Positions 1 through 7,764 are shown, counted from the stretch's first letter. The stretch: 12,529 nt of DNA from Verrucomicrobiota bacterium (GCA_020630835.1 JAHDIL010000013.1:1-12529), one strand, 5' to 3'. Numbers and translations are program-made. The notes: generated from the sequence alone by a model not told the origin.

Positions 1-453
1 ATACTTAACAGCGTAGGCAAGGCCAGCACCGAGGGGAGTCTGACCGCCGACAATCCCGTGACCACCCCAATAATTCTTGTCAGGAGCAAAGTAATGCATG
101 GAGCCCCCTTTTCCCTTAGAACAACCAGTGGCTTTACCGAACACCTCAGCCATGCACTCGTCCATCCCCATCGCAACTGCCAAGGCGTGCCCATGATCAC
201 GATACGCCGTGATGACATGGTCGTTCTCTCCGAGCAGCGAAATCGAACCAACGGCAACACTCTCCTGGCCGATGTATAAGTGGAGAAACCCGCCAATCGA
301 GCCACTCAGATAATGCTTTAGAGAAGTCTGCTCAAATTTGCGGATACGGACCATTTCGCGGAGGAGGTCGAGTTTATCCTCTTTAGAAAGCGAGGCGTTG
401 ATCGCCGCCTCCTTAGGGTCTGCCTGCGTGGAAGTTTTCTTTTTAGCTGCCAT
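1..453 (-). CDS. pdhA: Pyruvate dehydrogenase E1 component, alpha subunit (5' part, runs off the window)
   Basis: This is the first 151 codons of the thiamine-diphosphate-dependent E1 alpha subunit, which decarboxylates pyruvate in the pyruvate dehydrogenase complex and passes the acetyl unit to lipoylated E2. The reading frame is open from the ATG at 453 to the window edge. After a lysine-rich N-terminal tail of about 23 residues come family hallmarks in order: LLREMVRIRKFEQ, the GGFLHLYIGQESVAVG segment, AYRDHGHALA, GKGGSMHY, and HGIVGGQTPLGAGLAYA. The thiamine-binding GDG motif would lie just past the edge and is not visible. The neighbour mnmG is divergent. No Shine-Dalgarno sequence precedes the start; the leader is T/C-rich instead. 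A related branched-chain 2-oxoacid or acetoin dehydrogenase alpha subunit is possible, but the HGIVGGQ and KGGSMH segments are most like pyruvate dehydrogenase. Confidence 0.93.
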   Translation of the reverse strand, partial: MAAKKKTSTQADPKEAAINASLSKEDKLDLLREMVRIRKFEQTSLKHYLSGSIGGFLHLYIGQESVAVGSISLLGENDHVITAYRDHGHALAVAMGMDECMAEVFGKATGCSKGKGGSMHYFAPDKNYWGGHGIVGGQTPLGAGLAYAVKY

Positions 454-520
454 TCGATGAGAAAAAATGAACCGATGTTGGAAGGGTGGCGACAGTAGCG
501 TAATGTAAGCAGATTGAAAC

Positions 521-593
521 TCGGAATCGCAGTTTTCCGAAAGTTTTATACCCATATCGGAAACGCATCTCATAACGGCGATAAATTCCGAAA
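521..593. repeat. Two copies of a TCGGAA...TTCCGA inverted pair
   Basis: TCGGAA occurs at 521-526 and 557-562, and its reverse complement TTCCGA at 535-540 and 586-591. The neighbouring bases are also shared: TCGGAATCGCA versus TCGGAAACGCA, and TTCCGAAA in both right halves. The result is a loosely duplicated dyad directly before the parS palindrome. Function is unknown; it could be a transcription factor operator for the divergent pdhA/mnmG pair or merely chance in a 180-base spacer. Confidence 0.4.
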
Positions 594-614
594 ATGTTCC
601 ACGTGGAACATTTT
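591..614. other. parS: parS-type centromere palindrome (candidate ParB-binding site)
   Basis: The 16-base core TGTTCCACGTGGAACA at 595-610 is a perfect palindrome, and AAAA/TTTT flanks extend the symmetry to 24 bases. It corresponds to the widespread chromosomal parS consensus bound by ParB (TGTTYCACGTGRAACA). parS sites typically cluster near the replication origin, and mnmG (gidA) is a classic origin-proximal gene, so its position 23 bases upstream of the mnmG start fits. No parA, parB or dnaA is inside the window. The site would nucleate ParB spreading for chromosome segregation. A plain transcriptional operator is the less likely alternative. Confidence 0.85.
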
Positions 615-636
615 GCCCCCCTCTACCCTCTTTCCT

Positions 637-2479
637 ATGTATACCTTCCCCAAGAATTATGATGTCATCATCGTGGGAGGCGGCCATGCCGGCGTTGAAG
701 CGGCCCTGGCGGCTGCCCGTGTCGGGGCATCGGTTGCGTTACTGAGCCAAAACCTCGATACGCTCGGTCAGATGTCGTGCAACCCCGCCATCGGGGGACT
801 TGGCAAGGGACACATGGTTCGAGAAATCGATGCGCTTGGCGGAATGATGGGAGAGAATGCCGATGCCACCGGCATACAGTTCCGCACTCTCAACGCCAAG
901 AAGGGGCCGAGCGTTCGCGCGCCGAGAGTCCAATGCGACAAGAAAGCATATCAATTTCGCATGAAGTGGCTCATCGAAGGCGTAACCGGGATCGAACTCC
1001 ACCAGGGAAACGTGCAGCGCCTGGTAGTGGAAGACGATGCCGTGACCGGCATAGAGACGGCGCTCGGATTGCGCCTCGTGGGGAAGTCGGTAATCATCAC
1101 CACCGGCACCTTCATGAGGGGCCTGATGCATGTGGGTAAACAAAACCAACAGGGCGGTCGCATGGGCGACGCCACCTCCACGCTATCAGACGATCTACTG
1201 CGCCTCGGTTTCGAGGTGGAACGCTTCAAGACGGGAACCCCTTGTCGGATCAATGCGCGCTCCGTAGATTTCGCTAAATGCGATCGCCAGGAGGGGGACT
1301 CCCCCGCCCCCCGCTTCTCATTCAAGCACGCCCCAACGCCGCACAACGCGGGCGAACACTTTTTCTCACTAAACGATCCAACGAAATAATTGTTCAACGT
1401 GGAACAATTGCCCTGTTGGATCAGCTACACTAACAAGTAAACCCACGACTCTATCCTCGCCAACCTTGAGCAATCCCCAATGTATTCAGGAATTATCGAG
1501 GGCGTCGGCCCGCGCTACTGCCCCTCGATCGAGGACAAGGTGGTGCGGTTCGCCGACAAGGACAGACATCAGGTATTTTTAGAACCCGAAGGGCGTCAAA
1601 CAACGGAATACTACATTAATGGCGTGTCGACTTCCCTCCCGTTCGAAGTGCAGTATCACCATACCCGGACTGGAGAATGTCGAAATCATTCGGCCTGGCT
1701 ATGCTGTGGAATATGACTACTGCCCGCCGACGCAGCTCCTCCCCACTCTCGAAACGAAATCGATAAGAGGCCTCTACTTTGCCGGGCAGATCAACGGCAC
1801 ATCCGGCTATGAAGAGGCCGCTGGTCAAGGTCTCATAGCTGGAACCAACGCTGCTCTCCAAGCAAGTGGAAAACCGGCCTTCACCCTCGGTCGCGATGAA
1901 GCCTACATCGGAGTCATGATCGATGATCTCGTCACCAAGGGGACTGAAGAACCCTACCGCATGTTTACTAGTCGAGCGGAACACCGTCTCCTCCTACGCC
2001 ATGATAATGCGGACCTGCGACTCAGCAAAAAGGCTCACGCGGCCGGCCTTATATCAGCCCAAGTCCTAGAAAAGGTAAGCGCCAAAGCAGCTAAAATCGC
2101 GCAACTTCGTGACACGCTAGAGAACACCCACACGGCTGAGGGCTCGCTCGCTAAATGGCTGCGTCGCCCAGAAGCCACCTGGGAGCAATATCCCGAGGAA
2201 CTCCGAGCCAGTGCGCCGGCTGAAATCTGGGAGCAGGCGCAGATCGACATAAAATACGAAGGCTACATCAAACGCGAGCGCGAGATGCTCGCCAAGACAC
2301 GACGGCTCGACAGCAAAGCCATTCCTGCCAGCTTAGACTACAACGCCATCACCGGCCTAAAGACAGAGGCTAAGCAAAAACTCAGTCATATCAGACCCAC
2401 GACTCTTGGCCAAGCCAGCCGAATCTCCGGAATAACCCCTGCCGACATCTCACTACTTGCTGTGTGGATGGAGAAGTGA
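637..2479 (+). pseudogene. mnmG: tRNA uridine-5-carboxymethylaminomethyl modification enzyme MnmG (GidA), disrupted
   Basis: MnmG is the FAD enzyme that with MnmE modifies the wobble uridine (cmnm5U34) of several tRNAs. Homology runs the full length: Rossmann motif GGGHAGVEAA from about residue 14, SCNPAIGG with the conserved Cys near 48, FKTGTPCRI, LPCWISYTN with the second conserved Cys near 260, [48 protein letters not shown] and [15 protein letters not shown]. The start at 637 places the Rossmann motif as in family members. Three lesions break it: TAA at 1387-1389, TAA at 1438-1440 in the same frame, and a frame change near 1660 (from frame 1 to frame 2). At the last point the family has about five residues between the FEVQ and IPGLEN segments but only four bases remain, so about 11 bases seem deleted. 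The second stop falls in TNxxTH, one substitution from a Lys/Glu codon. Either a recent pseudogene or assembly error. Confidence 0.9.
1388..1409. other. Second parS-like palindrome, inside mnmG
   Basis: TGTTCAACGTGGAACA at 1391-1406 differs from the upstream parS core at one position (A for C at 1396). Outer bases AAT and ATT extend the dyad to 22 bases with a single mismatched pair. In the mnmG frame it encodes FNVEQ just before LPCW; a perfect parS here would read FHVEQ, so the site is compatible with coding. It begins within the first premature stop codon. ParB probably tolerates or binds weakly to one mismatch; activity is unproven. Confidence 0.6.
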
Positions 2480-2493
2480 GACGGTCAGCACTG

Positions 2494-3402
2494 ATGATCT
2501 CATCCCATTCTCAAACCCTCATTGATCTAGCTCTCGCTGAAGACCTCTCTGACATCGGAGATCTCACCAGCCAAGCCTTCATTCACGACGAACACGTATC
2601 TCAGGCGCTCGTCCGCGTTCGAGAACCCGGCGTGATCTCCGGACAGCATCTGGTCGTCCCGATTCTCCAGACGGTCGACTCTCGACTCTCGTATGAGGAG
2701 AAGGTTTCTGACGGGACACCTGTCGACGCCTTTACCGAACTCGGGATGATCACCGGTCCCAGCCGCAGCATTCTCTCGGCGGAGCGCACCGTTCTCAACT
2801 TCCTCCAACGCCTTTCCGGAGTGGCGACCGTAAGCCGTTCTTACGCCAACGCGGTCGCCCATACCGAAGCCGTGGTTCTCGACACACGGAAAACGACACC
2901 AGGATGGCGTGCCCTGGAGAAACAAGCCGTCGCTGATGGCGGCGCCACTAACCACAGGATCGGCCTCTATGATGCCGTGATGGTTAAAGACAACCACCTA
3001 GTCTGCCTCACTGATCAAACCGACCTCGCTCGACACCTCTCGGCATTGCGGGCCGCTCATCCAGAACTCAAGATCGAGTTCGAAGCGGACCATCTGCAGC
3101 AGGTCGAGGTTTTCTTACAGATGCCAGAGATCAACGCCATCCTTCTCGACAACATGAGTAACGAGGAACTTAGGGCCGCCGTGGACCTACGCGACCGTCG
3201 GGCACCCCATATCAAACTCGAAGCCTCCGGCGGCGTCACTCTCGATACGATCGTTGCCATCGCTGAAACTGGGGTCGACTTCATCTCGGTGGGAGCGCTC
3301 ACCCATTCCGTAAAAGCCCTCGACATCGGTCTAGACTATCCCGAGCACGAGGGGAGCATTAAAATACTACGGAAACGCCGCAGAGCAGAACAGACGCCCT
3401 GA
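2494..3402 (+). CDS. nadC: Nicotinate-nucleotide pyrophosphorylase (carboxylating)
   Basis: NadC (quinolinate phosphoribosyltransferase) converts quinolinate and PRPP to nicotinate mononucleotide, CO2 and pyrophosphate in de novo NAD synthesis in the cytoplasm. The 302-residue product has normal family length. Visible motifs: LALAEDLSDIGDLTS at the N-terminus, REPGVISG, SAERTVLNFLQRLSGVAT, the quinolinate-binding DTRKTTPGWRALEKQAV, GGATNHRIGLYDAVMVKDNH, IEFEADHLQQVE, ILLDNMS, LEASGGVTLDTI and the phosphate-binding VDFISVGALTHSVKALDI. The ATG at 2494 is chosen because the conserved N-terminus starts right after it; it lies 14 bases after the mnmG stop, so the two are probably co-transcribed, followed by birA. 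An in-frame ATG at 2464 would overlap mnmG and add no conserved residues. Unlike both neighbours it has no visible lesion. Confidence 0.95.
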   Translation: MISSHSQTLIDLALAEDLSDIGDLTSQAFIHDEHVSQALVRVREPGVISGQHLVVPILQTVDSRLSYEEKVSDGTPVDAFTELGMITGPSRSILSAERTVLNFLQRLSGVATVSRSYANAVAHTEAVVLDTRKTTPGWRALEKQAVADGGATNHRIGLYDAVMVKDNHLVCLTDQTDLARHLSALRAAHPELKIEFEADHLQQVEVFLQMPEINAILLDNMSNEELRAAVDLRDRRAPHIKLEASGGVTLDTIVAIAETGVDFISVGALTHSVKALDIGLDYPEHEGSIKILRKRRRAEQTP

Positions 3403-3452
3403 ATCGTATGCTGCTAACCTCACCCTGCGAGCAACAGCCCTTCTAGACCCCG

Positions 3453-4260
3453 ATGGACGCTACTATCTTTCACGAAAGAGCCTGTTCCGCCCTACCTCTC
3501 GATCTGCTCCACCGCTTTCCTATCGAGAAGCTTACCTACCTCCACGGCTTCGACCAACGATGACTTGCGTGAAGGACTACTAAGCGGTGCTTTCGACGCT
3601 GATCATGTTGTCGTCGCTGAACACCAAACGAGAGGGCGCGGTCGCCGCGGGGACAAATGGGAAGCCCCAGCAGGTAAGAATTTACTTTTCTCGGTCGCGC
3701 ACCAGCTCCCAGCCGATCAAACGCGCTGGCCTCTGCTCCCTCTCCTGGCAGGTGAATGTGTCGCTAGGACATGCCGATCCCTCCTCGACGCCGATGACGA
3801 AGTCGCGATCAAATGGCCTAACGATATCTACATCAATGGTAAGAAAGCCGCAGGAATCCTCGTCGAAACCGCGCTCTTACCTGTTCCCCAAGCCATTATC
3901 GGTATAGGCATAAACGTAAATCTAACACTTTGCGACTTACCGGAGGAACTCAGGCTGCAGGCAACATCTCTCCGGAATGAACTCGGGTGCCAATCCTCAA
4001 TAGCCTATGTGTTAGGACTAACTCTCTACCATCTTTTGAGAATCAACCTGACGGCTATGGAACAAGTAGCCACCTCTCTCGAATGGATACGCGCCCACGA
4101 CTGGCTACGGCAAAAGATGATCTCCGTAACGCTCCCTTGTGGAGCTATCCGACGCGGGCTTGCCAACGGATACGGCGAAAACGGCGAACTTCTTCTCCAA
4201 GATTCCGAGTCATGCACTCATCACATTGTCAGCGCCGAAAAAGTAATCCTTTTAGACTAG
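3453..4260 (+). pseudogene. birA: Biotin--[acetyl-CoA-carboxylase] ligase, class I (no HTH), frame-disrupted near the N-terminus
   Basis: BirA makes biotinyl-AMP and transfers biotin to a lysine of BCCP. The catalytic body reads from about 3550 to 4260: STNDDL, VVVAEHQTRGRGRRGDKW (ATP/biotin loop), GKNLLFS, IKWPNDIYINGKKAAGILVE, IIGIGINVNLT, then the C-terminal domain ending SAEKVILLD. The N-terminal part lies in another frame: ATG at 3453 opens a stretch ending LTYLHGFDQR before TGA at 3561-3563. No ATG, GTG or TTG exists in the catalytic frame between the TAA at 3415 and the STN motif; the first is a TTG at 3565, past STN, which contacts biotin in E. coli BirA. Joining YLHGFD to STND with family spacing requires restoring five bases, consistent with loss of one copy of a TCGAC repeat at about 3550-3555. 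No DNA-binding domain is present, so it would be a ligase only. The gene follows nadC by 50 bases. Confidence 0.88.
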
Positions 4261-4343
4261 GACAGAATTTCTCATTGTCCTCTGCCCGCATTGTTTCTAT
4301 CGTTTTCGCCTGACCAACGCGCCTCGACTAGACCTTCCCAATT

Positions 4344-5063
4344 ATGACCGATTTTATTTACGCTGAAGACTTCAACTTTCAAAACGGTCCTGAACTGCGC
4401 TTTTTTCATCAGTTCCTGAAAGGCCTAGTCCATAAGCAAAATAACCTTATCGGCGTCATTCGCGGTTTCTCCAGCCCTGTGCTTTTTGATGGCAACCTTG
4501 ATGAGGGTGGCCGCGAAAATCTTGATCAGGTGCAGCAATCAGCACTCACTTTCAAGACCCTCAATGAAACCGTGCTCTCCGCCGCTGGGATCGGGCGCTG
4601 CGACGCCGGCATTGTCTCACTCGACCAGATGCGACCGTTTTGGACCGAGAAACTAAACGCCCATGCCGCCGCATCAAACTCTGTGATCAACTGGGCAGTC
4701 GCTGACCGCATCTCACCGGTTCATGGCGACAACACCAAGTTGACTCAGATCCTCATAGAGCTCGTTCGCAATGCTACTGATGCGGCGACGGGAGAAGGTA
4801 TCCATCCGGTCGGTATCGAAATCGAAGCCGCAACAGACTTCCCAGCATCCACCGCCATCACCATTCGCAATCCCTCTCTCTCCTCTTACGACGCTACCCA
4901 GCTACCCAAGCTCTTTCGGCCTTTTGAAACGCAAAAAAGTGGCGAACACTTTGGACTTGGACTCACGCTCGCCGCCGTGCTATCAGCTCAAATGGGCCTC
5001 AAGCTAGGCCTTCAATCCGCGGACCAAACCTTTGCCGCCCGGCTCGTTCTCCCGAACGCTTAA
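4344..5063 (+). CDS. Small soluble sensor histidine kinase-like protein
   Basis: The 239-residue product resembles the transmitter core of two-component histidine kinases. The likely phosphoacceptor is His30 in an H-x-x-N-N-L-x-x-x-I-x-G context (HKQNNLIGVIRG), the dimerisation-helix type often seen as HDFNNLL. The ATPase domain shows an N box (ELVRNATDA, Asn143), an F box (LFRPFETQKSG, about 190-200) and a G2 box (FGLGLTLA, about 203-210). The glycine-rich G1 box is not canonical: IRNPSLSS sits where D-x-G-x-G is expected. There is no signal peptide, membrane segment or separate sensor domain, so it must get its signal from a partner or act as a modulator. No cognate receiver gene is adjacent; the nearest candidate regulator is at 6263-7759, whose receiver is itself degenerate. 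The start at 4344 has no Shine-Dalgarno but a pyrimidine-rich leader. Confidence 0.8.
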   Translation: MTDFIYAEDFNFQNGPELRFFHQFLKGLVHKQNNLIGVIRGFSSPVLFDGNLDEGGRENLDQVQQSALTFKTLNETVLSAAGIGRCDAGIVSLDQMRPFWTEKLNAHAAASNSVINWAVADRISPVHGDNTKLTQILIELVRNATDAATGEGIHPVGIEIEAATDFPASTAITIRNPSLSSYDATQLPKLFRPFETQKSGEHFGLGLTLAAVLSAQMGLKLGLQSADQTFAARLVLPNA

Positions 5064-5100
5064 CTGCCTCGAGGTGGAGGAGACACCGCGCCATCTCCTG

Positions 5101-6258
5101 ATGCTCGGAAAAAATAAAGAACTCTATCAGAAAGCTCAGGCAGCTCATGCGCGGAATGACTTTGATCTAGCCGTCGCCTGTTATGGTCAGCTAATCGCCC
5201 GCGGTTTCCGGTCGGCCAAGGTGTATCGTGGGCTCTCTGCCTCTGCCTACCGCAGTGGGATGTATGCGTTGTCCCAAACGGCTGCTCGCGAGGCACTCAC
5301 TCAGAATCCAGACAACCATCAAGTTAGATTCCAGCTGGGCCTTAGCCAACTCATGCTCGGAGACTGGGATCAGGGCTGGGATAACTACCGATCCGTAGAA
5401 GCCTTCGCCCCACCACGCCCAGATCTACCAGACCATCTGCGCTGGAATGGCGAGCCCCTAGACGGACCTACCTTGCTCATCTTTGATGAACAGGGCTTCG
5501 GTGACACCATTATGTTCGGCCGACTCGCGGAACGAATTCAGAAAGACTTAGCTCCCCGCATCATGTGGCAGATGCGCCCTGCTCTCAGAGCTCTGTGGGC
5601 ACAGAATCGCCACTTAGGTGACGTTGTCACCGACTCGAAAATCACTGACTTCCGCTGGACTAGGACCTCAGACCTGCCTTATCTATTGCGCTTGCAGCCA
5701 GAAGAGGCGGCCTTCGAGAGCCCCTATCTGCGTGTCACGCAGACGGCAGTCGCTGCGCGTCACCTGCCCACAAAGCAGCCCTTAGATCCAAACGTTAGAA
5801 AAGTCGGTATCGTGTGGAACGGCAGCGATGAGGAACGCGGTATCGTCACACCGCGGAGTATCCCCTTTGACGATTTCCGGCCAATCCTCGATCTAGCAGA
5901 TGAATGCAATCTGCATTTCTATCACTTACAGAATCGCTCCGCTCGAGAGCTTTTCGCTGAGCACGGCTATGAGCGCAACGTCACCGAACTCGCTGAGTCT
6001 CTAGGCGATTTTCTCGACACGGCATCCTTCATGATGCAGCTCGACCTTATCATCACGGTTGATACGGCACAGGCACACCTTGCGGCAGCCCTAGGGTGCC
6101 CGGTGTGGATGTTACTGCCGCGATTCGCTGACGCCCGGTGGGGTCCGCCTTCGCGAAGCAGCCACTGGTATCCCGATCTGCCCATCTATCGACAAACCGT
6201 GTATCAGGACTGGAGTCATCCGATTGCGGCCGTCGCCGCAGATCTCCGCGCATGGTAA
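5101..6258 (+). CDS. TPR protein with C-terminal glycosyltransferase-like (GT-B type) domain, copy 1
   Basis: The 385-residue protein begins with about 100 residues of TPR-like helices (LYQKAQAAHARNDFDLAVACY, then AAREALTQNPDNHQVRFQLG). The rest resembles the heptosyltransferase-type glycosyltransferase domain often fused to TPRs: WNGEPLDGPTLLIFDEQGFGDTIMFGR at about 118-142, VGIVWNGSDEE with the strand that opens the second lobe, and VDTAQAHLAAALGCPVWMLLP from about residue 320, followed by RWGPP...WYPDLPIYRQ. Donor and acceptor are unknown; roles in surface polysaccharide or protein glycosylation are typical guesses. The ATG at 5101 is preferred over the in-frame 5032 because the latter overlaps the kinase gene, while 5101 gives MLGKNKEL, matching MLGVNREL of the paralogue at 8431. 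It ends 4 bases before the convergent sigma-54 activator gene, with no terminator between them. Confidence 0.82.
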   Translation: MLGKNKELYQKAQAAHARNDFDLAVACYGQLIARGFRSAKVYRGLSASAYRSGMYALSQTAAREALTQNPDNHQVRFQLGLSQLMLGDWDQGWDNYRSVEAFAPPRPDLPDHLRWNGEPLDGPTLLIFDEQGFGDTIMFGRLAERIQKDLAPRIMWQMRPALRALWAQNRHLGDVVTDSKITDFRWTRTSDLPYLLRLQPEEAAFESPYLRVTQTAVAARHLPTKQPLDPNVRKVGIVWNGSDEERGIVTPRSIPFDDFRPILDLADECNLHFYHLQNRSARELFAEHGYERNVTELAESLGDFLDTASFMMQLDLIITVDTAQAHLAAALGCPVWMLLPRFADARWGPPSRSSHWYPDLPIYRQTVYQDWSHPIAAVAADLRAW

Positions 6259-6262
6259 CCCT

Positions 6263-7759
6263 TCACGAGCGTCGGAAGGTATTCTCAATCTCATAGCGCT
6301 TCATTTTCTCCCGCAACGTCAGACGAGACCACCCTATCCATCGAGCTGCTTGGGACAAATTTCCTTCGGCCCGTTGCAGCGCCGCTTGGACCAGATGCTC
6401 CTCGATCATTTCGGTAATCTCAGGCAGCGCCGCTTTGATTCTTCCATCGGCCGCATCCGCCAGTAGCTCTCCACAAAGATGTGAAAGCTCTCCCGCCATC
6501 TCAGGCGGGGAGGATTCCGCCGCTGACGAAGGTTCAAAAGGCGATACCTCAGCGCTCTCACCACCACGCTCAGCACGGTTTCCTACTTCATTTAGAAGAC
6601 TGGCGATCAGACTTTCGTTGATTGGGTAACCTCTAGACTGCAGCACTGCTTTTCGTATGATATTCTGCAACTGACGGACGTTCCCCCGGAGCGGATCTCT
6701 CTCCAGTCGAGATAAGGCATTCCGAGTGAGCCCAACAGGCGGCACCGCCAACTCACGACAAGCCTGCTCCAGAAAATGCACGCACAACAGTGCCACATCA
6801 CCCAAACGGTCTCGCAAGGGAGGAAGCCGGACAGTCGCTACATTGAGGCGAAAAAATAGATCTTCACGGAACTCCCCTCGCTCGATCATTGCCTCTAATG
6901 GCTTATGCGTAGCAGCAAGAATCCGGACATCCACCGGGATATCCTCGCGCCCACCGACCCTCTGAATCTGCCGCTCCTGCAAAACTCGTAGCAGCTTCGC
7001 CTGCAGCGATAGATCCAAATCTCCAATCTCATCGAGAAACAAAGTCGCCTCGTGCGCTTGCTCAAACTTACCGATATGCCGCTTATGAGCCCCGGTGAAG
7101 GCTCCTTGCTCATGCCCAAAAAGCTCTGATTCAATCAACTTCTCAGGAATGGCGGCACAATTCACGGTCACCAACGGTCGATGAGCACGATGACCGTGTC
7201 GATGAAGTGCGCGCGCTATTAACTCTTTGCCTGTCCCTGTTTCGCCGCGGATCAATACCGTCACTGGAGTTGGCGAAAGGCGTCCTAGGGCTTTGTATAC
7301 CTCCACCATCGCCTGACTTCGGCCAACCAACTCATCCATGGTTGCTTCTAGACGCACGGGCTGCAGCACCTCACTACTCGTGCTGGGTTGCGACTGCTTC
7401 TGCAAGGCCTCGATAATCGCTCGAACCTCCTTCAGCTTAATCGGTGCCTCCAAGTAATCGTAAGCCCCTGCCTTGATAGCGGAAATCGCAGAACGACTGT
7501 CCGAGGACTCTCCAACCACTACGATCGGCACTTGCCCGCTCCGCTTTCGAATCCCTTCGAAAAGTCGTAAGCCTTCTTTGACTCCCAAGTCCGCCCGGAC
7601 AAACAAGCAAAGTAGCTCAGACTGACCATCAAGATGCCGTAAGTCCTCAGGTCGCCCATCAAACGTGGAAATTTCGATGCCGCAACCACTCTCCAGCTTC
7701 TCGGTTAGAGATTTGCTAAAACATTTTTTCCCAAATGCAAAAACCAACTGCTTGCCCAT
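6263..7759 (-). CDS. NtrC-family sigma-54-dependent transcriptional activator with degenerate receiver
   Basis: The 498-residue protein has three parts. Residues 1-120 have a receiver-like fold, with GAYDYLEAPIKLKEV near 98-112. The central AAA+ domain has Walker A GETGTGKE (172-179), the sigma-54 contact loop GAFTGA (219-224), Walker B TLFLDEIGDL (239-248), arginine-rich FREDLFFRLNV and the RGNVRQLQNIIRKA sensor II region. The C-terminal Fis-type helix-turn-helix is EGNLSQAARWIGWSRLTLREKM. It should remodel sigma-54 RNA polymerase at -24/-12 promoters from upstream sites. By ungapped alignment to NtrC the receiver lacks the acidic pair (VFAFG in its place), has Arg55 at the phospho-Asp position, Gly83 at the Thr and Ala105 at the Lys, so it is probably not switched by ordinary phosphorylation. 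It is divergent from glnB. The closest named relatives are NtrC/AtoC-type regulators; I do not assign a symbol. Confidence 0.93.
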   Translation of the reverse strand: MGKQLVFAFGKKCFSKSLTEKLESGCGIEISTFDGRPEDLRHLDGQSELLCLFVRADLGVKEGLRLFEGIRKRSGQVPIVVVGESSDSRSAISAIKAGAYDYLEAPIKLKEVRAIIEALQKQSQPSTSSEVLQPVRLEATMDELVGRSQAMVEVYKALGRLSPTPVTVLIRGETGTGKELIARALHRHGHRAHRPLVTVNCAAIPEKLIESELFGHEQGAFTGAHKRHIGKFEQAHEATLFLDEIGDLDLSLQAKLLRVLQERQIQRVGGREDIPVDVRILAATHKPLEAMIERGEFREDLFFRLNVATVRLPPLRDRLGDVALLCVHFLEQACRELAVPPVGLTRNALSRLERDPLRGNVRQLQNIIRKAVLQSRGYPINESLIASLLNEVGNRAERGGESAEVSPFEPSSAAESSPPEMAGELSHLCGELLADAADGRIKAALPEITEMIEEHLVQAALQRAEGNLSQAARWIGWSRLTLREKMKRYEIENTFRRS

Positions 7760-7764
7760 GATGC

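Noticed and set aside
546..554. DnaA box near parS (TTATACCCA)
   Set aside because: Several mismatches to TTATCCACA and no cluster of boxes or AT-rich unwinding region.
739..1397. Long open frames on the opposite strand and other frames within mnmG
   Set aside because: They overlap strongly conserved MnmG coding sequence and show no protein family signal of their own.
1387..1440. TAA recoded as a sense codon in mnmG
   Set aside because: TAA ends several intact genes here (kinase, both TPR genes, glnB) at the expected family length, and a frame change follows anyway.
3565..3567. TTG as the natural start of birA
   Set aside because: It would omit the STN biotin-binding motif encoded directly upstream in the same frame and the N-terminal segment encoded from 3453.
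4259..4281. AGGACA/TGTCCT inverted repeat after birA as a terminator
   Set aside because: Short arms, long loop and no T-run after it.
5032..5100. Upstream ATG for the first TPR gene
   Set aside because: It overlaps the kinase gene, adds no recognisable domain and is not matched in the paralogue, whose N-terminus aligns with the ATG at 5101.
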